A stretch of DNA of 64,000 bases from Candidatus Nitrotoga sp. AM1P (GTDB lineage: Bacteria > Pseudomonadota > Gammaproteobacteria > Burkholderiales > Gallionellaceae). A program made the position numbers and the translations under genes. Below the pieces are notes generated by a model. The model ran no database searches. It saw only the letters and a program-made list of their open reading frames with translations, and had not been told where the DNA came from. The DNA is taken from positions 1,612,001 through 1,676,000 of the forward strand of contig NZ_AP019547.1 of assembly GCF_013168275.1 (NCBI RefSeq), given 5' to 3'. Position 1 is the stretch's first letter, and each line of letters opens with the position of its first letter. Below are positions 18,308 through 28,244 of the stretch, one piece after another.

Positions 18308-18646
18308 GATATGTTGCTCCTAATTGTTGGGCAGAAACTTCCGGCTTGATCGTCTTAGTGTTAAGGGATTTTTTACGGCGCTTTTAACCGTACTGACTGA
18401 TTGGCCAATATACAATTTATCCGGCGGTTTATTGTCTAGCATGGGGACTGCCTCTTTGCTTAGACAGACCGGGCTTATCATTTACAGAGCATTCTTCCTT
18501 GCTGCAAATGCATTGAGTACCACTAACCAATAATGCTTAAATTGCTATCCTGGGTCCTCTAATTAAGGGCAACATCGAAAAACGACTTGAATATGTTTCT
18601 TTCATTGGTTCTGTGCGATGGGCGACATCCGAAAACTATTTTCCAT
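18308..18646 (-). other. Upstream region of the SulP gene
   Basis: No gene is seen. It must hold the SulP promoter, since the Crp/Fnr-type gene upstream is on the same strand 340 bases away. TAGGAGCAAC, the SulP ribosome binding site, is next to the ATG. I do not see a clear promoter or operator. Confidence 0.35.
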
Positions 18647-19417
18647 TTAACTTACGAGATCCACTCTTTTATTTTGTACGCGATCCAACTGCTTGGGATA
18701 ATGGGCCGATTCATATCGCGAATGAATAATACGGTTGCTGCATTCACACGCTGTCTGTTCGAGCCTGACTCGATCCAGGATTCTTAGATGACCACGACTA
18801 TATTGAATCAATCCGCGCTCTTGAAATTCATTCGCTACAACACTCACGCTTGGTCTGCATACACCAAGCATACCGGCAAGAAATTCTTGCGTTAGATAAA
18901 ACTCATTTCCGTCCACTCGATCATGAGTAACCAGTAATCGACGGGCAAATCTCTGCTCGAGTGTATGTAGACGATTACAAACAATGGACTGTGCCATCTG
19001 ATTCATGTAGGCATGTGCATAGCGTTCGGTAATAAGCCTCAACGACGTATTACCTGTAATCGCCGCTTTAAAATCACTCACTCGCATGCGCAAGCTACTA
19101 CCTTCAACCTGGCAAATTATGGTTTCAACTGAATGCGTACTATTTATGAGAATCTCCATCCCTGTAAAACCTTCATTGCCCACAGCGCTTATTTCAATCG
19201 CAGAACCATCTGCCATGTAGGAAAGAACCGAAAGTACAGCGGTGCATGGAAAGTAAATATATCCAATCCGTGTATTTTTCTGGGCCAGTACATCCCTCAA
19301 CGATAAATGTACAAGTTCCAGACGCGGCAATAAACTTTGGTAGTCGTCATCAGACAACATTGAAAGTAAAAAATTATTGCGCATACGCACTGACTGAATA
19401 TTGTTCGGTATGGTCAT
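18647..19417 (-). CDS. Crp/Fnr-family transcriptional regulator
   Basis: A 256-residue regulator with an N-terminal cyclic-nucleotide-type beta-roll (IGYIYFPCTAVLSVLSYMADGSAIEISAVGNEGFTG), a long dimer helix and a C-terminal winged helix (LTQEFLAGMLGVCRPSVSVVANEFQERGLIQYSRGHLRIL). The N-terminal part lacks the four-cysteine set of true FNR, so it is not an oxygen-sensing iron-sulfur FNR. The recognition helix CRPSVSVVANEF is of the GxxRxSV type common in regulators with the phrase FPxxAVLSxL. It lies upstream of the SulP gene on the same strand with a 339-base gap. Its ligand and targets are unknown. Confidence 0.85.
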   Translation of the reverse strand: MTIPNNIQSVRMRNNFLLSMLSDDDYQSLLPRLELVHLSLRDVLAQKNTRIGYIYFPCTAVLSVLSYMADGSAIEISAVGNEGFTGMEILINSTHSVETIICQVEGSSLRMRVSDFKAAITGNTSLRLITERYAHAYMNQMAQSIVCNRLHTLEQRFARRLLVTHDRVDGNEFYLTQEFLAGMLGVCRPSVSVVANEFQERGLIQYSRGHLRILDRVRLEQTACECSNRIIHSRYESAHYPKQLDRVQNKRVDLVS

Positions 19418-19571
19418 GTTGTTTCCTCAAGAAGATAACCGCAGTTGCACAATCAAAGAACTTCATATTTCTAATTAGCAATTTTATTTAGAGTGGAATG
19501 AAGTATTCTGATATTCCGTTAACTAACACAATGCATAGATAATGTTCGGGCTGTAATTTCTCTATGAATAC

Positions 19572-19973
19572 TCATTCGTTTGCGTATGAATTCAAAGATG
19601 ATGTAGTGAGAGGAAATGATTTCTGAGGAGCATCCTCTAGATCAAAAATACACATGTTCATCTCTCCTACTAAAATTCTGCGGATACCCCGATTAATGAG
19701 CGGCCTGAGATCACTGGGTATATCTTCCTTGAGTGCTTTGTCATAAGCTTTTAAGGTGTAAGGGCTGCTATTGGTATCTGGATAGACACCATACCGACTC
19801 ATAGCAGCTTCCAGTTCCCGAATGGTTTTTTCACAATCGTGTATACGTGTCTGAAAAAAAAACTTTAACTCCGCACTCTCAATAGTCTCTGCGCAGGTCT
19901 TAAAATCTTCAGCATCATTGCGTGAAATTTCAATTAGATCATTGAGCACTGTTACAATTTTTTTGATTTCCAT
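19572..19973 (-). CDS. DUF2383-like four-helix-bundle protein, apparently shortened
   Basis: The N-terminal ~65 residues (VLNDLIEISRNDAEDFKTCAETIESAELKFFF, CEKTIRELEAAMSRYG) match ferritin-like PA2169/DUF2383 proteins, which are short-helix stress proteins. After PDTNSS the expected loop and third helix start appear to be missing; sequence resumes with AYDKALKEDIPSDLRPLI, which resembles the final helices. The last ~25 residues (DLEDAPQKSFPLTTSS) look unlike the family, which suggests an internal deletion and possibly a changed end. It may be decayed. Upstream ACTCC-type sequence gives a GGAGT ribosome binding site before the ATG. Confidence 0.55.
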   Translation of the reverse strand: MEIKKIVTVLNDLIEISRNDAEDFKTCAETIESAELKFFFQTRIHDCEKTIRELEAAMSRYGVYPDTNSSPYTLKAYDKALKEDIPSDLRPLINRGIRRILVGEMNMCIFDLEDAPQKSFPLTTSSLNSYANE

Positions 19974-20329
19974 TTCTTACTCCTGCTAGTTCAAGCTTTG
20001 CCAGAATGTATGTATTAATTAATTAAAAAAATTTCCTCTTGACGGCGTAACAAACTTAAAAAATTAAGCAGAGAAAACCCTTAACTTATCCAGCAATCTT
20101 TGATGCTCCCCTTCTTGTGGACAAGCAAACTGTCGCAATCCAAACAAGAAAGATATTTACAAACAATATGTAACAAGCTCATCCCTTCACCTACCCTTAA
20201 AAAGTAAGTGAGAATGAGTGTAGTTTGCTAGAAAATTTAAATTAGAACTTCGGCAAAACTGACGTTAATGTAGGTTTACATGCCAAATTGATGTGAGATT
20301 AAATAAATCGTCTCTGACGTAATCGACTA
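19974..20329. other. Intergenic gap
   Basis: No gene, RNA or clear repeat is seen in these AT-rich bases. The region separates the DUF2383-like gene from a decayed phage replication gene. Confidence 0.35.
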
Positions 20330-21310
20330 CTGGCTCTTCGACACCAGTTTCAAACTGAAAGTTGCTCGCATCAAAAAAGACATCTCAAAATTATGAGGCA
20401 ACTGTGTTGGATGTATGACAATAATGACGATGCTGTTCATCACCGTCACTTGGTATCCGCGCCTGTCGAAATCCTGCAAGCAGAATTAAAAATTCGACGG
20501 CACACTTCCCAGTCAAGCGCAGCAAAACCTTTGCAACATGGTCACGTATCCGCGCCCAACTCAAACGCGACGGAATTGATATATACGATTTTCGGGTTGC
20601 CGAACCACATCACGACGGCACTCCACACTGGCATCTTCTGGTCTTCTTGCCAGCGCATCAACTCGCATCATTACAATCAATATTTATGCACTATGCTCTG
20701 CAAGAAGACCCGAACGAAGCGGGTGCAAATAAACATCGTGTCAAGTGGGAATATATCGATAAATCTAAGGGAAGTGCTATTGGCTATATAGCAAAATATA
20801 TCTCAAAAAACATCGACGGCTATGCACTCGACGGCGACACCAGTGGCCTAGATTCGAAAAGCGCAGCCGAACGTATATTGGCATGGGCATCGACTTGGAG
20901 TATTCGCCAATTGCAGCAATTCGGTGGCGCGCCTGTGACCATCTGGCGTGAACTACGCAAAGCGGACGGCAATATACCCGAAGCAAAATCAAGCAAGCAT
21001 TTGAAGCAGCTGACGCCGGGCAATGGACGGCATTTCTGCACGTGATGGGCGGCTCAACACCTAAACACAAGGATATCTACCGATACAACTGGCAAAAATC
21101 GAAAGTGATGAGAAAGGGCGTTATGGTGATCCGATAGGCAACAAAACCATTGGGGTGCAATCCGGCGATATCATTCTGAAAACCCACATCCATGTTTGGC
21201 GTTTTATGACGTTATCAAAACAAAGCCCCTGTCAATTTAACAGGCAATCAATTCATGGGGCGGGGATTCCGGGGGCGGCGCAACCGCACACGTAATTCCG
21301 CAACGCTGCC
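20330..21310 (+). pseudogene. Phage replication endonuclease (gpA family) remnant
   Basis: Pieces of a P2-type replication gene A protein can be read in sequence but in different frames: LFITVT near 20433, KFDGTLPSQAQQNLCN near 20490-20540 directly after an in-frame TAA, then TWSRIRAQLKRDGIDIYDFR and VAEPHHDGTPHWHLLVFLP from about 20536, a long intact part to about 21000 (AIGYIAKYISKNIDGYAL, WSIRQLQQFGGAPVTIWREL), then DAGQWTAFL and GVQSGDIILKTHIHVWR in other frames. The HWH motif is the metal-binding His pair of HUH-type replication endonucleases. At least one stop and two or more frameshifts make it non-functional. No other phage genes are recognisable nearby. Confidence 0.75.
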
Positions 21311-21829
21311 CCCTTAGAGTTCTGTCAATAACTGTACGAAAGGTTATCCGTCGCCAATAGCGGGGGCAACAAACTTGGAAAGGGCGGCGCTTTTCCTTTC
21401 AGTGCGCGGTTTACGCCAATGCCGGATTTCCTCAGGTTATTCAGTTTTCGGTGCGACTTAAGTCACTATCTATTCAATCCGTACCTAAACCTAGCGCTGT
21501 TGAACTATTCTCGATTGGACTAATAGCGCGCACGTGCGCCTTCGCTAACGTGGCCTAACAAATAAGGTTAGATCGTGATCGCGAAGCGAGCCACAATCTG
21601 AACCGTTTATTGGATGAGCCCGGCCTCCGAGCACTGGAGTGGCCTCACAGAAAATATCTTTTTGGAAGTTGCTGCGGTTTGAAGTTCTGCCGGAATAACG
21701 GGTGCTTGATCGCCAATTTCATCGGATTATATAGCTACAAATATGGTGAGGGAGGGCTGTCTTAAGGCTGTTCTCTGCTCTACCGATTTATTGAGAAATT
21801 TCGAGTATTGTGCCTTCAGCTATCTCGAC
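21311..21829. other. Gap after the phage remnant
   Basis: No supported gene is seen. Short open frames exist around 21360-21560 but lack starts and recognisable content. The region is probably further phage or plasmid debris. Confidence 0.3.
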
Positions 21830-22315
21830 TCAATACCGTCCCTGCGTCTTATGGATATAATTGGTTAGCTCCTGGCTTTCTTGATTCATCCGCGACAGAT
21901 TGGCGTGGGTGACTCTAAACAGCGCACGCATCACCTTGTAAACCAGGCGCGGATGGAGATCCAACAATGATTCAAAGTCATCCGGGGTAAGCGTATAGAC
22001 CGTGGCATTATCGAGCGCACGCAATGTGGCCTTGCGCGGCACTCTGTCGACAAATGCGCGGGTACCGGCGCATTCGCCCTCTTTCATCGTGTAAACGAAG
22101 CTCTCTTTGCCCTCACTGTCATGGCTGATAACGGCGAGCTTGCCGGAGGCGAGAATGAAAAGGGTCTGATCGGCACCACCTTCGCTGACCAGCAGCTCGC
22201 CATCCTTCAAATGACGTACTCCCAGTATCTCCGTCAGAGTTCTGGCTTCGCTCTCATGAAGTTCTGCGCCCACCCTTGAGTTACGGACTAGTTTGTAGTC
22301 TGCGGTATTACCCAT
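21830..22315 (-). CDS. Cyclic-nucleotide-binding domain protein without DNA-binding domain
   Basis: A 161-residue stand-alone cNMP-binding beta-roll: LKDGELLVSEGGADQTLFILASGKLAVI, then GECAGTRAFVDRVPRKATLRALDNATVYTL and a terminal helix region (VYKVMRALFRVTHANLSRMNQES). No helix-turn-helix follows, so it is not a complete Crp-type regulator. Such single-domain proteins may act as ligand sensors for other proteins. The length fits a single domain; truncation of a longer regulator cannot be excluded. Neighbours give no clue. Confidence 0.75.
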   Translation of the reverse strand: MGNTADYKLVRNSRVGAELHESEARTLTEILGVRHLKDGELLVSEGGADQTLFILASGKLAVISHDSEGKESFVYTMKEGECAGTRAFVDRVPRKATLRALDNATVYTLTPDDFESLLDLHPRLVYKVMRALFRVTHANLSRMNQESQELTNYIHKTQGRY

Positions 22316-22745
22316 ATCAAAGCACCCCTTTCCCTATCTACTGTTGAATCAGAAGTATGGCCACGTAATCATAATTGCTCAAGGTTGTATCTTAGCGCGA
22401 TAACGAAAAATTGTCGCTGAGGAGAATAATATGCGGCCAGCTGCACATCACGATATCAAAAACTTAATCGAATGGTTAGAGAAATATTAATTTATAACTT
22501 TACATATTAATTATTTATCTAATTAAAACTTACATTTTTCGCTGGTTCTGGATTTGAGCACTGGATTACAAGGATTATGTTTTGACTTTGGCGCTAGCCC
22601 GCATGGGCTGTCTGCAAACATTTAGGAATCTTTCGGGAAATACACACAAACCTTCGGCCTTCAATATTTGCTAGACCGGTTTTGACTTGGTTGTTGTTTT
22701 TTGTATTTGTGCGCAAAAAAGATAAATTTAGACAATAGAAATTAG
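22316..22745. other. AT-rich gap with one possible micro-ORF
   Basis: No normal-sized gene is seen. It carries a 19-codon frame with a good ribosome binding site at 22431 (listed separately); the remainder is AT-rich without visible structure. Confidence 0.35.
22431..22490 (+). CDS. Possible 19-residue small protein
   Basis: GAGGAG lies 6 bases ahead of an ATG followed by 19 codons and TAA. The peptide MRPAAHHDIKNLIEWLEKY has a plausible amphipathic helix. It could be a real microprotein, a leader peptide or the start of a gene lost by deletion. Only the ribosome binding site and position support it. Confidence 0.3.
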   Translation: MRPAAHHDIKNLIEWLEKY

Positions 22746-23294
22746 CTATGATGCGACCCGATGAGTTTTGCTAGCCAGTGCAAATATTTTATGCCCGTGT
22801 TGCCATTCTTCGATCCTATTTACCTCACCTTCTGGTTTGAATCCCAACTTACTAAACATCTTAATGCTGGATTGATTTTGTGGGTCAACAACTGCATAAA
22901 TGCGCTCGGCTTTTAATTCATGGAATGCAGCGGCTATGAGAATATTACTGATTTCTGTGCCCAGGCCCTGTTTTTGATAAAGTTTAGCGATAAGAATTTG
23001 AAACTCAAAAAAAGTATTCGATATTTCTGGCCCTTTTAAAAAATGATTAAAACTCGCGAATCCAGCAAAACAGCTATCGGGTTTCATTTTTATGGCTAAA
23101 TATTCACTATAAAATTGATTTTTCTTCATCCCTGCAATCCATTGTTTGCGGGGCAGAGTCACTGCTCCCCCCATGAACTGTTTAAGATTAGCGTCTGACG
23201 ATAATGTGTAAAAATCGTCAAAGTCAGGTTCTTTTAATTGCCGGATATTGAAGCATGTACCTGTTTTAGGAAGTAGTAGATTGTCTAAAAACAT
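22746..23294 (-). CDS. GNAT-family N-acetyltransferase (RimJ/RimL type)
   Basis: A 182-residue acetyltransferase: FNIRQLKEPDFDDFYTL at the start, the acetyl-CoA loop KQGLGTEISNILIAAAF near residue 123, then AERIYAVVDPQNQSSIKMFSKLGFKPEG, the classic motif of RimJ/RimL-like members. It would transfer an acetyl group from acetyl-CoA to an amine of an unknown small molecule or protein terminus. The length is usual. It is followed upstream by an unrelated hypothetical gene on the same strand 23 bases away, so the two may be co-transcribed. Confidence 0.85.
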   Translation of the reverse strand: MFLDNLLLPKTGTCFNIRQLKEPDFDDFYTLSSDANLKQFMGGAVTLPRKQWIAGMKKNQFYSEYLAIKMKPDSCFAGFASFNHFLKGPEISNTFFEFQILIAKLYQKQGLGTEISNILIAAAFHELKAERIYAVVDPQNQSSIKMFSKLGFKPEGEVNRIEEWQHGHKIFALASKTHRVAS

Positions 23295-23317
23295 ATTTGA
23301 AGTTATTGTTGTGGTGC

Positions 23318-23836
23318 TTAGTACGTGGCATCGGATACGGAAGACAATGAGAGAGGAATTGTCAAGGCAATTGAATCTACCTGTAGCTGAGGAAATGTTT
23401 TGTTATTCCACAGAAGATCGTCTTCATCACATCCATAATCCATACCGGAAACAGAAATTAAAACATCTGACGGAATATATCCTGCACGTGCGGTTGCGAG
23501 AATTTCGTCGAACTGAGATTTGGGTACAAACACGTTAACAATATAACGCGCATTATCAGCATAACGCGCATCGACATTTTCTATGGCAGGTGAGTAGAGC
23601 ATCTTCCCAATACCTTCCGATTTTTCCTCAGAACGTTCAGTTTTGGCACGTATGGTGACGTGACCAATAAGGTCTTTAAAGTTCTCTTTGGTTGTAAGTT
23701 CTATTTCGGTAAAGGGTTTCAGACTTATTTGGTAGGAAAGCAATATTTGATCAGACCCTAATATACTTGCGCCAGCCTGCACAAACAAATTCGGATTTTT
23801 TATTACGTAAAAATTTAGGTGCACGTCAATTTCCAT
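23318..23836 (-). CDS. Hypothetical protein
   Basis: A 172-residue soluble protein, mostly predicted beta: VHLNFYVIKNPNLFVQAGASILG, FKDLIGHVTIRAKTE, ARYIVNVFVPKSQFDEILATARAGYIPSDVLISV. There is no signal peptide, membrane helix or known motif that I recognise. It lies 23 bases upstream of the acetyltransferase gene on the same strand. Composition and length support real coding. Function unknown. Confidence 0.6.
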   Translation of the reverse strand: MEIDVHLNFYVIKNPNLFVQAGASILGSDQILLSYQISLKPFTEIELTTKENFKDLIGHVTIRAKTERSEEKSEGIGKMLYSPAIENVDARYADNARYIVNVFVPKSQFDEILATARAGYIPSDVLISVSGMDYGCDEDDLLWNNKTFPQLQVDSIALTIPLSLSSVSDATY

Positions 23837-24067
23837 AAAAAAGGCATTCTAACTTCCCCCGTTCAAGTAACACGGGGGGCTATAAATACATCCGCCCGCA
23901 ATCTAGCAGTAATAACTGCTCATGGATATAGACCAGAATATAATTTAGCTGTTGAGTGTGGCACTATCGCAGAGAAACACACGCTTCACTCAACTAGCCT
24001 ATGGTGGTGTGCCTAATGGAATCGCCTAACTCCCTTAGCGCGCTTAGCAGCCTACTATGCGGCTACT

Positions 24068-24105
24068 AAATAAAAATAGGTTAGCCATTAATGCGCTAAC
24101 CTATT
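24068..24105 (-). terminator. Intrinsic terminator after the tRNA gene
   Basis: AATAGGTTAGC (24075-24085) and GCTAACCTATT (24095-24105) form a perfect 11-base stem with a 9-base loop. On the minus strand it is followed by TTTATTT, a U-rich tail. It lies 8 bases past the 3' end of the tRNA and ends its transcript. Confidence 0.8.
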
Positions 24106-24112
24106 GATATAT

Positions 24113-24189
24113 TGGTGGGTCGTCAGGGACTTGAACCCCGGACCAAAGGATTATGAGTCCTCTGCTCTAACCAACTGAGCTAACGACCC
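24113..24189 (-). tRNA. tRNA with CAU anticodon, probably tRNA-Ile2
   Basis: A complete cloverleaf on the minus strand: acceptor GGGTCGT paired with ACGACCC, D-arm AGCTCAGTTGGTTAGAGCAG, anticodon loop CTCATAA, T-loop GTTCAAGTC, and an encoded CCA. The CAU anticodon fits elongator Met or Ile2 (C34 changed to lysidine). The Lys-like acceptor body and the position next to rpoD, where E. coli has ileX, favour Ile2, but Met cannot be excluded. Confidence 0.9.
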
Positions 24190-24228
24190 AATACTGTTTA
24201 GACTACTCTTCAAAAGTACTCATTATAA

Positions 24229-26160
24229 TTAACTCTCGCCGTCAAGAAAGCTTTTCAACTTATCTGAGCGAGAAGGATGGCGGAGCTTGCGCAATGCCTT
24301 GGCCTCGATCTGACGGATACGCTCACGTGTCACATCGAATTGTTTACCTACCTCTTCCAGGGTGTGATCAGTGTTCATTTCTATACCAAAACGCATACGT
24401 AGCACCTTGGCTTCACGGGGTGTGAGCGAATCGAGTATGTCTTTGGTGACATTGCGCAAACTGTCGTATACCGCTGCTTCGATAGGTGCCAAAGTATTGG
24501 AATCCTCAATAAAATCGCCCAGATGCGAATCGTCATCATCGCCTACAGGCGTTTCCATGGAAATCGGTTCCTTGGCAATCTTCAAGATCTTGCGAATCTT
24601 GTCTTCAGGCATTTCCATCTTTAGCGCCATTGTTGCAGCATCCGCTTCCAGACCGGTTTCTTGCAAGATTTGGCGCGAAATACGATTCATCTTATTGATG
24701 GTTTCAATCATGTGCACCGGGATGCGTATGGTGCGGGCCTGATCTGCAATGGAACGGGTAATGGCTTGGCGTATCCACCACGTGGCATACGTCGAAAATT
24801 TGTAACCACGGCGGTATTCGAATTTATCTACCGCTTTCATCAATCCGATATTGCCTTCCTGAATCAGATCGAGAAACTGCAAACCACGGTTGGTGTATTT
24901 TTTAGCGATAGAAATCACCAGACGCAGGTTAGCTTCAATCATGTCGCGCTTGGCGCGACGTGCTTTGGCTTCGCCGTTGGTCATTTGCTTGTTGATTTCT
25001 TTCAGATCGCGAATGGGAATGCCCACACGCTGCTGCAAATCAAGCAGCTTCTGCTGTTGCTCGACGATGGCGGCCTGGAAACGTGACAGTGTTTCGCTGT
25101 AAGGTTTTTTGGCAGCCACTTCGCGCGCGACCCAGTCAAGCCGCTCTTCGTTGCCTGGAAAGGTCGTGATAAAATGTGGACGCGGCATGCGCGACTTGGT
25201 AACGCATAACTCCTGAATAATACGTTCATGGCTGCGCACTTCTTCCACCAAATGGCGCATAGTGTCGCAAAGTGAATCTACCTGCTTGGCAGAAAAACGG
25301 AATTGCGTAAGCTCGTTGGAAATCTGCTCCTGCAGCTTGTTGTATTGTGCGCTGCGGTAACCATACTTCTCGTAAGCTTTGCCGATCTTGATAAAAAGGT
25401 CGCGAATGATATCGAAACGCTCCAGCGCATCAATCTTGAGTTTGGCCAGATTGGCTGCGGCAATAGCCTCGGTATCTTCTTCGTCGTCTTCTACATCTTC
25501 TTCATCTTCCTCCATCGCGTCATCGCTAAGCTCCTCTTCAACGATTATCGTCTCATCCTCAGGCTCAATGAAGCCATCGACAATTTCGTCAATACGCAAT
25601 TCGTCGCGTGTAACTTTATCGACTAGCGTTAGAATCTCGGCAATGGTGGTTGGACAGGCAGAAATCGCCTGAATCATATGCTTCAGGCCTTCTTCAATGC
25701 GTTTGGCAATGACGATTTCATCTTCGCGCGTGAGTAAACCCACTGTGCCCATTTCGCGCATATACATGCGCACCGGGTCAGTGGTACGGCCAAATTCCGA
25801 GTCTACTGTAGAAAGCGCGGCCTCAGCAGCTTCCACCGCATCTTCGTCGGCCACCACAGGTGGCGCATCCGACATAATCTGATTTTCAGCATCGGGAGCA
25901 TCATCACACACAGTGATGCCCATGTCGTTGATCATGCTGACAACACCTTCAATCTGCTCGGCTTCCAACATTTCTGGCAGATGATCGTTGATTTCGCCGA
26001 AAGTCAAATAGCCGCGCTCCTTGCCCAAAATGATCAAAGCCTTCAGGCGCGTGCGCCGTGCCTCGATATCCTGCAACAACTCTACGGAGTCAGCAACCTG
26101 CTTTCCAATTGATGCCTGCTTAGCTGAAATGGGTGTTTTCTTGTCTTGCTGAGTTGCCAT
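24229..26160 (-). CDS. rpoD: RNA polymerase primary sigma factor (sigma-70)
   Basis: A 643-residue primary sigma factor with all regions: 1.1 at the N-terminus ([23 protein letters not shown]), 1.2 ([22 protein letters not shown]), a long acidic non-conserved insert ([20 protein letters not shown]), 2.1-2.4 ([37 protein letters not shown]), 3 ([15 protein letters not shown]) and 4 ([24 protein letters not shown] and [20 protein letters not shown]). It directs RNA polymerase to housekeeping promoters. It follows dnaG with a 122-base gap in the macromolecular-synthesis order rpsU-yqeY-dnaG-rpoD, all on the minus strand. A tRNA gene lies just downstream. Confidence 0.97.
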   Translation of the reverse strand: MATQQDKKTPISAKQASIGKQVADSVELLQDIEARRTRLKALIILGKERGYLTFGEINDHLPEMLEAEQIEGVVSMINDMGITVCDDAPDAENQIMSDAPPVVADEDAVEAAEAALSTVDSEFGRTTDPVRMYMREMGTVGLLTREDEIVIAKRIEEGLKHMIQAISACPTTIAEILTLVDKVTRDELRIDEIVDGFIEPEDETIIVEEELSDDAMEEDEEDVEDDEEDTEAIAAANLAKLKIDALERFDIIRDLFIKIGKAYEKYGYRSAQYNKLQEQISNELTQFRFSAKQVDSLCDTMRHLVEEVRSHERIIQELCVTKSRMPRPHFITTFPGNEERLDWVAREVAAKKPYSETLSRFQAAIVEQQQKLLDLQQRVGIPIRDLKEINKQMTNGEAKARRAKRDMIEANLRLVISIAKKYTNRGLQFLDLIQEGNIGLMKAVDKFEYRRGYKFSTYATWWIRQAITRSIADQARTIRIPVHMIETINKMNRISRQILQETGLEADAATMALKMEMPEDKIRKILKIAKEPISMETPVGDDDDSHLGDFIEDSNTLAPIEAAVYDSLRNVTKDILDSLTPREAKVLRMRFGIEMNTDHTLEEVGKQFDVTRERIRQIEAKALRKLRHPSRSDKLKSFLDGES

Positions 26161-26282
26161 ATTCGGTGGATTCCCATTTAATTAAATGAGTTAACACATT
26201 GCGAGTTAACACAATGCTTTTGAAAAGGGTGCAGATTATACCCGATTTTGCAAAAACTTTCCGCGCACCAATTACAATACCT

Positions 26283-28019
26283 TTATTTGAGTTCACTGCG
26301 TTGTAATAATTGCAAATAGAGTGATCGTTCTTGTTCGTCCAAGCCCTTCATCCCCGTGTCATGCATTTTTACATGTAAAGCCTGCAATTGCTGTTTGCGC
26401 TGCCCATTGCGCAATCTGGTTAATACATCTTGAAATTCTGCTACCACATTAAAAGTTTCACCCCATTGCATAATTTCAGCTAGCTCTGCCGCTAATAATG
26501 ATTCATGCGCTGTACCTTGAAAATTCTGGATCATGGCTGAACTGCTTATCGCTCCTTCTTGCATGCGCGACCATTCGATCAGCGCAGTAATCGCTGCTGC
26601 CTCCGCCCCCACTGGTATCCAATTTTCTGGTAACTCTCGCGCCAGATCGGGCTGAAATAATAAACAGCGTAGTAATACGCGCAAATTTGATACTACAGGG
26701 CGCGCCGCTTTTTGTAGCGCGCGACGTGGCAAAGCGCCTATCGGTTTGATCGCATACAGCGCTTCCAATTCCGTTTGAGTAATCCCCGCCAGTGCCGCCA
26801 CTTCTTTACGCAGCAACAGCGCAGTAGTAGGCGCAGAAATAACTGTTAGTAAAGGCTTGGCGCGCTGCAACATAGCAGTGCGCCCTTCCTGGGTATGTAG
26901 GTCAACTTGTATAGATAATTCACGTAACAAATACTTGGACAGCGGCAAAGCCTCTTGCAGTAGCTGTTCAAATGCCGCTGTTCCCTGCTCTCGTACAAAG
27001 CTATCTGGATCATGTCGCGAGGGCAGAAACAGGAAGCCGATATGCTTGCCATCTACCAGTTGTGGCAGTGCATTCTCCATTGCGCGCCACGCTGCACGCT
27101 GTCCAGCTGCATCACCATCAAAACAGAACATCACTTTATCGGTCAAACGCAGCATCTTTTGCACATGGTAGGGCGTAGTCGCCGTTCCCAATGTGGCGAC
27201 GGCATATTCAATACCATGCTGGACAAGTGCTACCACATCCATATAGCCTTCTACTACCAAGACCTGTCGTTTAGCGCGTATGGCTTTCATCGCCTGAAAC
27301 AGGCCATATAACTCGCGTCCTTTTTCGAATAACGCGGTCTCCGGTGAATTCAGATACTTGGGATCGCCCGAATCCAGCACTCGCCCACCAAAACCGATCA
27401 CCTGGCCGCGTACATTCACAATGGGAAACATGATGCGATCGCGAAAACGATCATACCGTTTGCCATCCTCATTTTCTATTACAAGACCAGTCTCCAAGAG
27501 ACTACTGTCCTGATAGCTTGCAAAGATGTTTCCCAAATTTTGCCAGCCCTCCGGCGCATAGCCGATACCAAAACGTGACGCTATTTCACCACTCAAGCCG
27601 CGCCGCTTGAGATAATCGATGGCACGCGATGACTGCTTTAGCTGGTCGCGATAATAACGGGTTGCTGACTGCATTACTTCGTACAAATCAGGTGTAACCT
27701 TATGCTGCGCCTGTTCCGGCATAGGCGCTTCACGCGGCACCGTAACACCAGCACTGCGCGCTAACTCTTCCACAGCATTGACAAAACCTAACCCACCATG
27801 CTCCATGACAAACCCTATAGCCGTGCCATGCGCGCCGCAACCAAAGCAGTGATAAAACTGCTTACTCTGACTAACGGTAAAAGAAGGAGATTTTTCGTTG
27901 TGGAAAGGGCAGCAGGCAACATAATTAGCGCCGGCTTTTTTAAGCGGAACGTAACGCTCGATTACATCCACAATGTCGAGACGGTTGAGCAAATCATGAA
28001 TGAAACTTTTTGGAATCAT
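26283..28019 (-). CDS. dnaG: DNA primase
   Basis: A 578-residue primase: an N-terminal CHC2-type zinc finger (CCPFHNEKSPSFTVSQSK then FYHCFGCGAHG), the RNA polymerase core with FGGRVLDSGDPKYLNSPET, and a TOPRIM domain with catalytic acids in LVVEGYMDVVAL and CFDGDAAGQRA. The C-terminal helicase-binding domain is present but divergent. It makes RNA primers for lagging-strand synthesis with DnaB. Length is normal. It lies between yqeY (upstream) and rpoD (downstream) on the same strand. Confidence 0.97.
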   Translation of the reverse strand: MIPKSFIHDLLNRLDIVDVIERYVPLKKAGANYVACCPFHNEKSPSFTVSQSKQFYHCFGCGAHGTAIGFVMEHGGLGFVNAVEELARSAGVTVPREAPMPEQAQHKVTPDLYEVMQSATRYYRDQLKQSSRAIDYLKRRGLSGEIASRFGIGYAPEGWQNLGNIFASYQDSSLLETGLVIENEDGKRYDRFRDRIMFPIVNVRGQVIGFGGRVLDSGDPKYLNSPETALFEKGRELYGLFQAMKAIRAKRQVLVVEGYMDVVALVQHGIEYAVATLGTATTPYHVQKMLRLTDKVMFCFDGDAAGQRAAWRAMENALPQLVDGKHIGFLFLPSRHDPDSFVREQGTAAFEQLLQEALPLSKYLLRELSIQVDLHTQEGRTAMLQRAKPLLTVISAPTTALLLRKEVAALAGITQTELEALYAIKPIGALPRRALQKAARPVVSNLRVLLRCLLFQPDLARELPENWIPVGAEAAAITALIEWSRMQEGAISSSAMIQNFQGTAHESLLAAELAEIMQWGETFNVVAEFQDVLTRLRNGQRKQQLQALHVKMHDTGMKGLDEQERSLYLQLLQRSELK

Positions 28020-28244
28020 CCTAGCTCCGCCTCACGTTTACCAATGCGTTATTTACCCTAATAAATGTTACTTATTGATTTAACGTACTTAGTGATAGAT
28101 TCATGTTCACCGCAGCTATAATTTTCATGAAGACGAAAATGACTGGGTGATTAGGTAGTGGACTACAATTACGACTAGTGCAATTCAGCATAATATTCGC
28201 ATTTCTTAATATTAAGAAATACTTAACATGCTTAATTTACTATG

